Shown: one piece after another, positions 1-5,613 of the stretch
Layout of the letters: each line of letters begins with the position of its first letter
Numbering within the stretch: the stretch's first letter is position 1
Assembly (NCBI GenBank): GCA_031413635.1
Contig: JANOFM010000001.1
Location: 1-10,889, forward strand
DNA length: 10,889 nt
DNA from: SZUA-430 sp031413635
GTDB taxonomy: Bacteria; Pseudomonadota; Alphaproteobacteria; Micropepsales; Micropepsaceae
Direction of reading: 5' to 3'
The notes under the pieces: generated by a model
Seen by the model: only the letters and a program-made list of their open reading frames with translations
Databases searched by the model: none
Told to the model about the DNA's origin: nothing
Made by a program: the position numbers and the translations under genes

Positions 1-37
1 AGCGCCAACCGTAAACGCTTCAACGTAGGAGAATGAC

Positions 38-256
38 ATGAACGGCACCACGATTTGGTGGCAGTCGAAAACCGTCTGGGGTTCGGTCGTCGCGATGGCG
101 GCGGGTGCTGCCCAGGTCGCGGGCATAGACATCAGCCAACCGATCCAGACCGAGCTCACCGACATCATCGTCGGCATCGGCACGCTCGCCGGCGGGGCGC
201 TTGCGCTCTACGGCCGCGTCAGAGCGGTGACGCAATTGATCTGGGCCAAGCCATGA
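38..256 (+). CDS. Holin-like small prophage membrane protein
   Basis: A 72-residue protein with two hydrophobic stretches, at about residues 13-30 and 42-60, separated by a short polar segment containing a Q-T-E-L-T-D run. It ends in a basic tail. The opening WWQSKTVWG and the closing ALYGRVRA resemble small holin-type proteins found near endolysin genes in Rhizobiales prophages; that comparison is from memory, not a search. If correct, it would form lesions in the inner membrane at the end of the phage cycle. AGGAGA at 27-32 sits five bases before the ATG, which fixes the start. The stop overlaps the next gene by ATGA, so the two are probably translationally coupled. The endolysin expected nearby would be left of the window. 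Confidence 0.65.
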   Translation: MNGTTIWWQSKTVWGSVVAMAAGAAQVAGIDISQPIQTELTDIIVGIGTLAGGALALYGRVRAVTQLIWAKP

Positions 257-666
257 GGGCGGTCCTTCGCGTGATGAGCGGCGCGGCGCTCGCCGTCGCG
301 CTCGCGGCCTGCGCGTTGCTGGCGCCGCTCGGCGTCGACGACGAAGCGCGGCGCGGGGCGAAGATCACGCTCGCCGCCTACGAAACGACGCAGCAGGCGA
401 TCTTGATCTACGGTCGCCTGCCCGATTGCGCGCCCGAGACGACGACGTTTCGTCTGTGCAAACAGCACGGCATCTGGGTCAAGATCAAAGCGGCCGACAG
501 GCTCGCGGTGACGGCTATCACCCAGGCGACGCCGATCTTGAACGGCGAGCAAGCCGACGCCGGCCAGCTCGTCGCCGCGCTCGCCGCGATCGCCAACGTC
601 CGCGCCGCCGTCAAGGAAGCGAGCGACGCGATGAAAGCACCGGTCGCGCCGCCGGGATCGAGCTGA
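253..666 (+). CDS. Small prophage lipoprotein, possible lysis accessory
   Basis: A 137-residue protein beginning MRAVLRVMSG, followed by a hydrophobic stretch and a lipobox-like LAAC with the cysteine at residue 20. This predicts signal peptidase II cleavage and lipid anchoring. The mature part is Ala-rich, helical in character, and has two further cysteines in the PDC and RLC segments around residues 58 and 69. The ATG at 253 overlaps the stop of the holin-like gene by four bases, and longer upstream frames run antisense-like through that gene, so 253 is the sensible start. A lipoprotein directly after a holin is reminiscent of the outer-membrane spanin partner of phage lysis cassettes, but it is longer than classical Rz1 proteins and no inner-membrane spanin is seen. 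The function is therefore a suggestion only. Confidence 0.6.
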   Translation: MRAVLRVMSGAALAVALAACALLAPLGVDDEARRGAKITLAAYETTQQAILIYGRLPDCAPETTTFRLCKQHGIWVKIKAADRLAVTAITQATPILNGEQADAGQLVAALAAIANVRAAVKEASDAMKAPVAPPGSS

Positions 667-989
667 TGTCCGAGCCGCGATCAACGCTCTCGGACGGGAC
701 GCAGATCTATCCCGAGCATCGCAACCTGCGGCCAAACGGACAGCAGCAAGGCTATGTCGTGCTCGCCGAAGAAGAGCGTGCGAAGGGCTTCGTGCGTCCG
801 GTGCGCCGCACCTACACCCATCTGAAATGCGGCCACGACACGACGATGGGCCAAACGATCGCGGAAACCTATGCGCGCGAGCCCGCCTTCTACAGCGGCA
901 CATTTTGCTGCGTCTGTAGCAACCACTTCCCTGTCGGTGCGGACGGCGAGTTCGTCTGGAAGGGCACAACGGAGAAAGTCGGCACATGA
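666..989 (+). CDS. Phage-associated Cys/His (zinc-ribbon-like) protein
   Basis: A 107-residue hypothetical protein. The centre holds C55-x-H57 (KCGH) and the later C81-x2-C84 (FCCVC) with H87 nearby, an arrangement able to bind one zinc ion. Between them lies TTMGQTIAETYAREP, and the C-terminus reads GEFVWKGTTEKVGT. This overall pattern recalls a small conserved hypothetical family of phages and prophages, by memory only, and no function is assigned. The ATG at 666 overlaps the preceding stop in a TGATG, and the gene ends by overlapping the next start in an ATGA, so it sits inside one co-translated set. The in-frame extension upstream of 666 overlaps the lipoprotein gene and looks like shadow coding. 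Confidence 0.6.
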   Translation: MSEPRSTLSDGTQIYPEHRNLRPNGQQQGYVVLAEEERAKGFVRPVRRTYTHLKCGHDTTMGQTIAETYAREPAFYSGTFCCVCSNHFPVGADGEFVWKGTTEKVGT

Positions 990-1249
990 TCGCGATGAAC
1001 ATCATTCTTGACGGCGACAACGCCTGGCCGGACCTGCGCGACAAGGACGTGATCCATCTCGCCAACGGCGCACCGCCGATCCAGGTGGCGATCTTAAATG
1101 CCGGCATGAGGTCGGGCCGGCCGAGTGTCGCCATTCGCATCGACTTGCCCGATGGGCGGGTCGTGGTCGCCGAAACGACGGCGCGTTTGTTCGCGATGGC
1201 TGGCCGCGCAATCCAAGTCAAGTATCCGGATTTATTCGAGGGCGACTGA
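986..1249 (+). CDS. Small hypothetical prophage protein
   Basis: An 87-residue protein that I do not recognise. It has no membrane segment and no cysteines. It looks like a small alpha/beta protein with a strand-rich middle (PSVAIRIDLPDGRVVVAET) followed by a helix (ARLFAMAGRAIQVKY). The ATG at 986 shares ATGA with the stop of the preceding gene. A second in-frame ATG at 995 is possible; GGAG at 971-974 is about eleven bases from the first ATG and twenty from the second, which favours 986. Position and coupling indicate that it belongs to the same late prophage operon. Confidence 0.55.
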   Translation: MIAMNIILDGDNAWPDLRDKDVIHLANGAPPIQVAILNAGMRSGRPSVAIRIDLPDGRVVVAETTARLFAMAGRAIQVKYPDLFEGD

Positions 1250-1294
1250 CACCGGCCGCCCTTGCCTCACGCCTTCACACAAGGACACCAAGCC

Positions 1295-1507
1295 ATGTCA
1301 GCAGCAGCCGTCATCGCCCTGCTCGCCGAGGTCATCGCCAATCTGCCGGCGGCGATCTCGACCGGGCAGCAGGTCATCAAGCTCGTCAACGACGGGTACA
1401 AGCAGCTCAGCGACGCCGTCGGCGATCGCGAGGTGACGCCGGAAGAAATCAACGAGCTCGTTGCCAAGATCGTTGCGAACTCGGCCGAGATTCAGAGCAT
1501 CGCCTGA
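1295..1507 (+). CDS. Small hypothetical prophage protein, helical
   Basis: A 70-residue protein. The first 20 residues (SAAAVIALLAEVIANLPAAI) are hydrophobic or amphipathic. The rest is polar and helical, with a TPEEINELVAKI segment and a short C-terminal helix. It could be a small membrane-associated late phage protein, but I do not recognise a named family. The ATG at 1295 is chosen because AAGGA at 1281-1285 lies nine bases upstream; an upstream TTG in the same frame at 1262 has no such support. It is the last plus-strand gene of the prophage module and is followed within 13 bases by a perfect inverted repeat. Confidence 0.55.
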   Translation: MSAAAVIALLAEVIANLPAAISTGQQVIKLVNDGYKQLSDAVGDREVTPEEINELVAKIVANSAEIQSIA

Positions 1508-1519
1508 TGCGACTTACTT

Positions 1520-1549
1520 CAGATTGCGGCAAGCACAGCCCGCAATCTG
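1520..1549. terminator. 10-bp perfect inverted repeat, probable terminator
   Basis: cagattgcgg at 1520-1529 and ccgcaatctg at 1540-1549 are exact reverse complements around a 10-base loop. The hairpin starts 12 bases after the end of the last plus-strand prophage gene and faces the convergent Abi gene, so it could stop transcription from both sides. The T-tract after the stem is weak on either strand, so intrinsic termination is likely but not certain. The repeat also overlaps the last codons of the longer reading frame of the Abi gene that lies beyond its in-frame stop. Confidence 0.55.
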
Positions 1550-1608
1550 CTTTGGTGTAATGCCCATGCGGCGGTCGTTGCGCACATCCAAGAAGTGGCT
1601 TCGATGAT

Positions 1609-2190
1609 TTAGTCATGCGCATTTGCGAGGTTGTTGAGAAAGATCGGTTCGTGATGCGCAATGCGATTTCGAAATCGGCGCATCGCGTTAAATCGACCGT
1701 GAACGCGATCGCGCCGCATAGGCGCCCCGTGCTCTCTGAACGCAATATGTAGGGATCGGCGCCAAAGTGTCGCGTCGTAGCGGGGCCCGAGCAAACCCAC
1801 CCAGAAGCCGAAGCTCATTTCCGCCACAATCGCGCCTGAAGTGATTGGCTTCCTTGCTTTTCCGAGATCTACGATCTCCTTCTGAATGCTGTCGATTGCA
1901 TCCTGGGCAAAGGGCGGCTTTCCATTTCGGAACCAATCTTCGCCGTAGACGTTGGTTAATTGCGCATCGAGTTTGTTTCTGAAGCAAATCTCCATGCACT
2001 GCAGTGGGGTGTAAAATGCTTCTGATAGGCGAGTGTTGCGCTCGTACAAGGCGAGTGCGGCGTTAAGGTCGTTTCCTGTCGCCGCGAAATATTTGTTCAA
2101 GCGCTCCCGAGATAGGGAACATTCAATCACGGGATTGTGGGTTCCGTTGCGCACTGAGAATTTACTTGCCGTTATCGAAATTGCGAGCAT
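1609..2190 (-). CDS. Abi-family (HEPN-like) protein, probably cut short by in-frame TAA
   Basis: Numbering from the ATG at 2190, the product is 193 residues. The middle and end match the Abi_2-like abortive infection family as I know it: SLSRERLNKYFAATG near the start, then ALALYERNTRLSEAFYTPLQ, CFRNKLDAQL, a GFW segment, and finally RFRNRIAHHEP with R174-x4-H179, the HEPN ribonuclease-type motif. Members of this family are associated with phage exclusion, generally through RNA cleavage by HEPN domains. The frame ends at TAA 1609-1611, but the same frame stays open for 29 more codons to a TGA at 1519-1521. It reads IIEATSWMCATTAAW and then LHQSRLRAVLA, which looks like the usual C-terminal helix of the family. 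A GTG at 2205, inside a palindromic repeat, is an alternative start. Base composition is less GC-rich than the neighbours, consistent with separate acquisition. The gene lies near the prophage edge, a common cargo position. Confidence 0.75.
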   Translation of the reverse strand: MLAISITASKFSVRNGTHNPVIECSLSRERLNKYFAATGNDLNAALALYERNTRLSEAFYTPLQCMEICFRNKLDAQLTNVYGEDWFRNGKPPFAQDAIDSIQKEIVDLGKARKPITSGAIVAEMSFGFWVGLLGPRYDATLWRRSLHIAFREHGAPMRRDRVHGRFNAMRRFRNRIAHHEPIFLNNLANAHD

Positions 2191-2203
2191 ATTGGACACG
2201 TAC

Positions 2204-2245
2204 ACCCCGGGTCGGCCTCTGCCTGCAAAGGCACGCTCCCGGGGT
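2204..2245. repeat. Palindromic intergenic element with accccggg arms
   Basis: accccggg at 2204-2211 pairs exactly with cccggggt at 2238-2245. Inside, gcct at 2221-2224 and aggc at 2229-2232 close a gcaa tetraloop. The shape, a strong GC clamp with a variable inner hairpin, resembles the dispersed palindromic elements common between genes in alphaproteobacterial genomes; that assignment is from memory and only one copy is present here. The element overlaps the upstream GTG start candidate of the Abi gene and could fold in its leader transcript. Confidence 0.55.
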
Positions 2246-2344
2246 CAGTCATTTTGACGACTCGCGTTCAATAATTCAAACGTTGAGTACTCGACCCCCA
2301 GCAGTCAATCCGTTCGGACTTTGGAACGCCACTGCTGTGGGATG

Positions 2345-2650
2345 TTAGTTCGCCCACAGCTGCGCCGGCGTCGGGTTGGCGGGCCTGTACCAGCTCGAGG
2401 TGTGGGTGCCGACGACGAAGCAAGTCAGATAGACCCGATCGCTCGAGCCGCCGGTGCCGCACTTCGAACAGCGCCGGCGCCGCTTGAAGTCCCACAGCGA
2501 CCGCCGCGGCGGCTCCACGCGCGCGAGCGCCGACGGCGGCCAGCTCGCGCTGTGACCGCAATTCAGGCAATAGAGATTGAGCCCGTGATTGCTCAGCGCG
2601 CTCGCGCCGATCGTGACTAGGCTGTCGCGCAGATGGGGCGTGCGCGTCAC
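2345..2650 (-). CDS. Small zinc-ribbon protein, second of a pair
   Basis: A 101-residue protein from a GTG at 2650. It carries C28-x2-C31 (YCLNCGH) and C61-x2-C64 (RCSKCG), the four-cysteine layout of a zinc ribbon, with a strongly basic linker (WDFKRRRR) just before the second pair. A hydrophobic strand (RVYLTCFVVGTH) follows. The first part, RDSLVTIGASALSNHGLNLYC, is a short lead-in. The GTG shares GTGA with the stop of the upstream zinc-ribbon gene, which is why this start was preferred over longer readings of the frame. A basic zinc ribbon suggests nucleic-acid or protein contact, but no specific function can be assigned. The gene lies between the Abi gene and the attachment scar. Confidence 0.6.
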   Translation of the reverse strand: MTRTPHLRDSLVTIGASALSNHGLNLYCLNCGHSASWPPSALARVEPPRRSLWDFKRRRRCSKCGTGGSSDRVYLTCFVVGTHTSSWYRPANPTPAQLWAN

Positions 2651-2928
2651 GCGGCCGGATCGGTGCCCAACACCGGCACGTCGCGCGGCCACTCCGGCGC
2701 CGCGTCGGCGAGTTGCTCGATCGTGGCCGCGATCGCCGCCGAACCGTCGGACTTGGGCACGAGCGTTTTGCAATGCGGGCACTGGCGCGCGTCTTCGTCG
2801 GTGTAGACGCTATCGCTCAGCACGGCGACGGCCCACGCGGCGATCGGCGCCCATGCCCCGCACTCGGGGCACGCCCACAGCGCGCCGCCCGGCGCCTCTC
2901 CCCAACCGTTTTCATCCTGCCGTGCCAT
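2647..2928 (-). CDS. Small zinc-ribbon protein, first of a pair
   Basis: A 93-residue acidic protein with C20-x2-C23 (ACPECGAW) and C50-x2-C53 (QCPHCK), which together make a zinc ribbon or rubredoxin-like knuckle pair. A hydrophobic stretch (APIAAWAVAVLSD) lies between the pairs and an acidic C-terminal tail follows. The ATG at 2928 is preferred: the frame is open further upstream but the added residues look non-coding and approach the tRNA scar. No clear Shine-Dalgarno is seen. The stop overlaps the GTG of the second zinc-ribbon gene by four bases, so the two are probably made together. I do not recognise the family. Confidence 0.6.
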   Translation of the reverse strand: MARQDENGWGEAPGGALWACPECGAWAPIAAWAVAVLSDSVYTDEDARQCPHCKTLVPKSDGSAAIAATIEQLADAAPEWPRDVPVLGTDPAA

Positions 2929-2942
2929 GCGCGAAGTTGAGC

Positions 2943-3027
2943 AGCGTTTGCGCGTTTTGCCAAGGCGCGCGTGCGTCACGCTGGCGACACGTCGTTGAAT
3001 GGTGCCGGCGCAAGCGTTTGGTTTTGC
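2943..3027. repeat. Imperfect direct repeats next to the attachment scar
   Basis: agcgtttg followed by gttttgc occurs twice in the same orientation. In the first copy (2943-2960) three bases separate the two blocks; in the second copy (3013-3027) they are adjacent. The copies lie about 70 bases apart and within 110 bases of the tRNA scar. In addition ttgccaagg at 2957-2965 matches the scar bases 3055-3063. Such repeats near an attachment core may be arm-type integrase sites or excisionase sites; chance is not excluded. Confidence 0.3.
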
Positions 3028-3052
3028 TGGCAAATCGCGGCGTCGCCTACGG

Positions 3053-3099
3053 CCTTGCCAAGGTTAGGGTCGGGCGTTCGAATCGCCTCGCCCGCTCCA
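3053..3099 (+). other. attR-like scar: 3' half of tRNA-Gly(GCC)
   Basis: The 47 bases fit a tRNA 3' half at every position. There is an anticodon loop ttgccaa (3055-3061, anticodon gcc 3057-3059), a 3' anticodon stem ggtta, a variable loop gggtc, a T-stem gggcg/cgcct with one G-U pair around ttcgaat (3072-3088), an acceptor strand cgcccgc (3089-3095), a discriminator T and an encoded CCA (3097-3099). The matching 5' half should begin gcgggcg about 76 bases before the end, but the bases upstream do not fit: 3048-3052 do not pair with the full anticodon stem and no D-arm is seen. It is therefore not a working tRNA gene. The break within the anticodon arm is where tyrosine integrases commonly cross over. 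Confidence 0.85.
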
Positions 3100-3177
3100 A
3101 AATTCTCGAACATTGCAGATCTAAGTCCCTCGGCGGCCGTCGGAATCGGGCGACCGCGGCCGACCGGCGCAAGAGTG

Positions 3178-3543
3178 TTATGCCGGATGCGGGACTTGTT
3201 TGCAGGTGTATTTCCAGTGCATCCCGGTGGCGTCGGTCTTTTCGATGGCGCCGGTTCGCATATCGATGACCAGCGTGTCGGGCGCTTCGCCCGGGGTTTG
3301 GAAGACGACCTTTTGTGCGTCCTGCGAAACGATTTGGCAGGGGCGCCCCGGCTGGCTGCAGGCAAAACCCTTCACGAACCCGTCCTTGAGGAAGAAATAG
3401 TAGGTGCCGTATTTCTGGCCGACGGCGGTTCCCGCGGTGCGCATGCATTTGACGACGAACGAGGGAGCTTCGGCGTATGCAATAGCAGGTGTTCCCACCA
3501 CCACGATCACGGCTGCAAGAAGCCTGGCAAATTGGAAACGCAT
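3178..3543 (-). CDS. Small exported four-cysteine protein
   Basis: A 121-residue protein with a clear Sec signal peptide: basic start MRFQFAR, hydrophobic core to residue 20, and a likely cleavage after AYA at residue 24. The mature part is about 97 residues with cysteines at 33, 62, 69 and 114, enough for two disulfides in the periplasm. It is rich in short beta-strand patterns (GTYYFFLKDGFVKGFAC, KVVFQTPG, TLVIDMRTGAIEKT, MHWKYTC). I do not recognise the family. It is the first chromosomal gene after the attachment scar and lies 133 bases downstream of the patatin gene on the same strand. It may have its own promoter or be the last gene of that transcript. Confidence 0.65.
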   Translation of the reverse strand: MRFQFARLLAAVIVVVGTPAIAYAEAPSFVVKCMRTAGTAVGQKYGTYYFFLKDGFVKGFACSQPGRPCQIVSQDAQKVVFQTPGEAPDTLVIDMRTGAIEKTDATGMHWKYTCKQVPHPA

Positions 3544-3676
3544 GGCGGTGATCCCACGGTGGACCGGGTTGGGCGGGAACGGACCCTAGCTCAATTGGCG
3601 AGGGCACCCAAGCGCGGGGCGCTGCACCCGTGCCACAACGTTGGAAATTGTGCGGGCCGGTCGCCGGGCTTGAGTC

Positions 3677-4585
3677 CTATAACAGCGGCGTTCTCCGGCC
3701 CTTCACCATAGCCTCGATTTCCGGCAGAACTTTCTTCGTCGCTGCGGCACCGATGGCGATCGCGTCTTGCGCCCGGTCGAATTCGAGCAGTGCGATCTCG
3801 GCAATGTCTGGCGTGATGGTTACGTCGGGGGGATCGCTCGCCAGGCGCACGCGCGTCATTCGATCGAGCAAAATGTTCAGAGCGGCGACCGACACGGATG
3901 CGGTGGTCAAGGCGCCCGGTTCGTCGCCGAACAGTTGACGGGCGACGAAGCGCTCGGGTTCGCGAAAGGCGGCAAGCGCTTTGGTCCATGCGGAAGCGTC
4001 CGGCGGCGGCGCCTGCTTGGCGAGGCGCTTGGCGGTGCCCTGGTTGGCGGGCAACGGCACGGCAATGACAATTTGCGCTCCCAGGGCGCGGCAGGCGGAA
4101 ACCGGGACAGGGTTGGTGATGCCGCCGTCGATCAGCGTGCGGCCGTCGAGCTCCACCGGAATAAAGATGCCGGGCATCGCATACGAGGCACGTATCGCGG
4201 GGATCAGGTTTCCGGTCTCGATCCAGACTTCGTGGCCGGTTGGAATCTCCGTTGCGATGGCCGCGAATTTCTTGGTCAGCAAAGCGATGTCGCGTTCGCC
4301 GATGATCTCGGTCAGCGCTTGCACCACGCGATCGCCGACCACCAGGCCACCGCCCTTGCCCAAATTGACGTCTGTCAGGCGCCAGATGGCTTTGCGGTCG
4401 ATGGCGCGGGCGAACGTCTCAAGCTCGTCCAAGTGCCCGGCCGCGTAAGCGCCGCCGACGATGGCGCCTATCGAGGTGCCGGCGACGATGTCGGGCTCGA
4501 AGCCGGCGCCGATCAACGTGCGCAAGACGCCGATATGCGCCCAGCCGCGCGCGCCGCCTCCGCCCAGTGCAACACCGATCCGCAT
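3677..4585 (-). CDS. Patatin-like phospholipase (RssA-type)
   Basis: A 302-residue patatin-like serine hydrolase. It starts with MRIGVALGGGGARGWAHIGV, giving the glycine-rich oxyanion loop at about residues 8-14. Next comes the nucleophile elbow GTSIGA with Ser38, and the DGG motif with Asp153, which completes the Ser-Asp dyad. No signal peptide or transmembrane segment is seen, so it is probably cytoplasmic or membrane-peripheral and hydrolyses acyl esters of phospholipids or related lipids. The length fits short bacterial members of the family (about 300 residues). The ATG at 4585 is chosen because the conserved N-terminal strand begins at once; the open frame upstream overlaps the SDR gene and is not patatin-like. 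It follows the SDR gene after 62 bases on the same strand, which suggests co-transcription with the tetR and SDR genes. The exact substrate is not known. Confidence 0.88.
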   Translation of the reverse strand: MRIGVALGGGGARGWAHIGVLRTLIGAGFEPDIVAGTSIGAIVGGAYAAGHLDELETFARAIDRKAIWRLTDVNLGKGGGLVVGDRVVQALTEIIGERDIALLTKKFAAIATEIPTGHEVWIETGNLIPAIRASYAMPGIFIPVELDGRTLIDGGITNPVPVSACRALGAQIVIAVPLPANQGTAKRLAKQAPPPDASAWTKALAAFREPERFVARQLFGDEPGALTTASVSVAALNILLDRMTRVRLASDPPDVTITPDIAEIALLEFDRAQDAIAIGAAATKKVLPEIEAMVKGRRTPLL

Positions 4586-4647
4586 GACAAAGCTCAACGT
4601 TGATCCGGCGGCACTGTGCGCGGCGAATGCGCGTCCGGCAACCGGGC

Positions 4648-5613
4648 TTAGGGCTTGTAACCGGCGAGCCCCTCGGCGCGGGTGCGTCGGCCGCGGTAGC
4701 CAAGGTCGGTGCGGGCGGCCGCGTCGCTCGTCGTGAATGGGCGGCCGATCAAGCGCACCATCGAACGCGACAGTGGCGGGTCTTGGCGAGCGCCGCCGAG
4801 CGCCCAAAGCACTTCCATCACGCGGCCGAGCTGCCAGGCGACGCCGTAAGGCACCGAACGGGCGCGCGCGATGTCGAGCCCGATCGCGCTGGCGATGCCG
4901 GTCGCGAAGTCGCGGAACGTCGTGGGTTCGGCGTCGTTGATGAAATAGGCCTTGCCGCCGGCTTTTGAGCCGAGCGTCGCGACGACGGCCTCGACCACGT
5001 TGTCGACGTGGCACGTGACATAGGGATAGGCGCCGCCACCGATAAAACTGAACTGACCCGAGCGCACAAGCGCCGGCAGCGCTTGCGAGAACGCGTCGCC
5101 GGGTCCCCAGATGCCGGGCGGTCGCAAGACAATCGTGCGGAAGGCCGCGTCGTTCGCCGCGAGGATCAGCTGCTCGGCTTGCGCTTTCGAGGCGATGTAG
5201 GCCGAGAAGCTTTTGGGGAAGGTCGGCGCGCTTTCGTCGGCGTCGAGCACGGGCGAGCCGCGATCATCCATGATCACAGCCGCGGCGCCGATGGCGACAA
5301 GATGTTTGACACCCGCCTTCTTCGCCGCGGCGACGAGCGCGCGCGTGCCCTCGACGTTGGTCTTGAAATAGGGGCGCCGCGGACCGGCCAGGCGGAAATA
5401 CGCTGCGGCGTGAACGACGGCGTCGACGGGCGGAAGTTTCAACTTGCGCGGACGATCGAGATCGCCGTCGACGGGCTCGGCGCCGAGTTTGCGCACGGCA
5501 TCGGCCGACGCGCGCGAGCGAGCAAGCGCCTTCACGCCGTGGCCGGCTGCAATCAGTTGCGGGATCAACCGCTTGCCCAAAAAACCCGTTCCCCCCGTCA
5601 CCAACACATTCAC
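4648..5613 (-). CDS. NAD(P)-dependent epimerase/dehydratase-type SDR
   Basis: A 321-residue extended short-chain dehydrogenase/reductase. The N-terminal Rossmann motif TGGTGFLG (residues 6-13) binds the dinucleotide, DGDLDRP near 49-55 and VVHAAA near 66-71 follow, and the active site YIASK gives Tyr139 and Lys143. RPPGIWGPGD and the later substrate-domain strands are typical of 3-beta-hydroxysteroid dehydrogenase or dihydroflavonol reductase relatives. In the strand before the active tyrosine, LVAIGAAAV occupies the place of the usual S-S-x-x-V, so Ala110 stands where a Ser or Thr is expected. The start codon is GTG at 5613, overlapping the tetR stop by GTGA, so translation is coupled. It probably oxidises or reduces a small hydroxyl or carbonyl compound in the cytoplasm, but the substrate is unknown and the missing serine may mean altered chemistry. 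Confidence 0.85.
   Translation of the reverse strand: MNVLVTGGTGFLGKRLIPQLIAAGHGVKALARSRASADAVRKLGAEPVDGDLDRPRKLKLPPVDAVVHAAAYFRLAGPRRPYFKTNVEGTRALVAAAKKAGVKHLVAIGAAAVIMDDRGSPVLDADESAPTFPKSFSAYIASKAQAEQLILAANDAAFRTIVLRPPGIWGPGDAFSQALPALVRSGQFSFIGGGAYPYVTCHVDNVVEAVVATLGSKAGGKAYFINDAEPTTFRDFATGIASAIGLDIARARSVPYGVAWQLGRVMEVLWALGGARQDPPLSRSMVRLIGRPFTTSDAAARTDLGYRGRRTRAEGLAGYKP

Larger units (their letters stand above)
1..3099. mobile_element. Right end of an integrated prophage-like element (partial)
   Basis: The stretch runs from the left window edge to a tRNA-Gly 3' fragment. Seen directly: a run of small overlapping plus-strand genes including a holin-like protein and a lipoprotein, then cargo-like genes on the opposite strand, then a tRNA half without its 5' partner. 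Known biology: tyrosine integrases often insert into tRNA genes, rebuild the gene at one junction and leave a 3' copy at the other. With the tRNA on the plus strand, the rebuilt gene would lie to the left, outside the window, and the scar marks the right junction. No integrase, capsid or tail gene is visible here, so the class of element (phage, remnant or other integrative element) is inferred from the lysis-type genes only. Confidence 0.7.

Noticed and set aside
208..1221. Long open frame of 337 codons on the minus strand across the small prophage genes
   Set aside because: The translation is Arg-rich and low in family-like patterns, as expected from the antisense of GC-rich coding DNA; the plus-strand genes here have ribosome sites and coupled starts.
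3130..3177. GC-rich inverted repeat (cggccg pairs) downstream of the small exported protein gene
   Set aside because: The stem is broken by a bulge and no T-run follows on the minus strand, so it was not called as a terminator.
3585..3660. Bases tagctcaattggcgag look like a tRNA D-arm
   Set aside because: No T-arm (ttcga-type loop), no matching acceptor strand and no anticodon arm at the proper distance; treated as chance.
4586..5014. N-terminal extension of the patatin frame upstream of 4585
   Set aside because: The extra residues overlap the SDR gene in another frame and are Arg-rich shadow sequence; the conserved patatin strand begins exactly at the ATG 4585.
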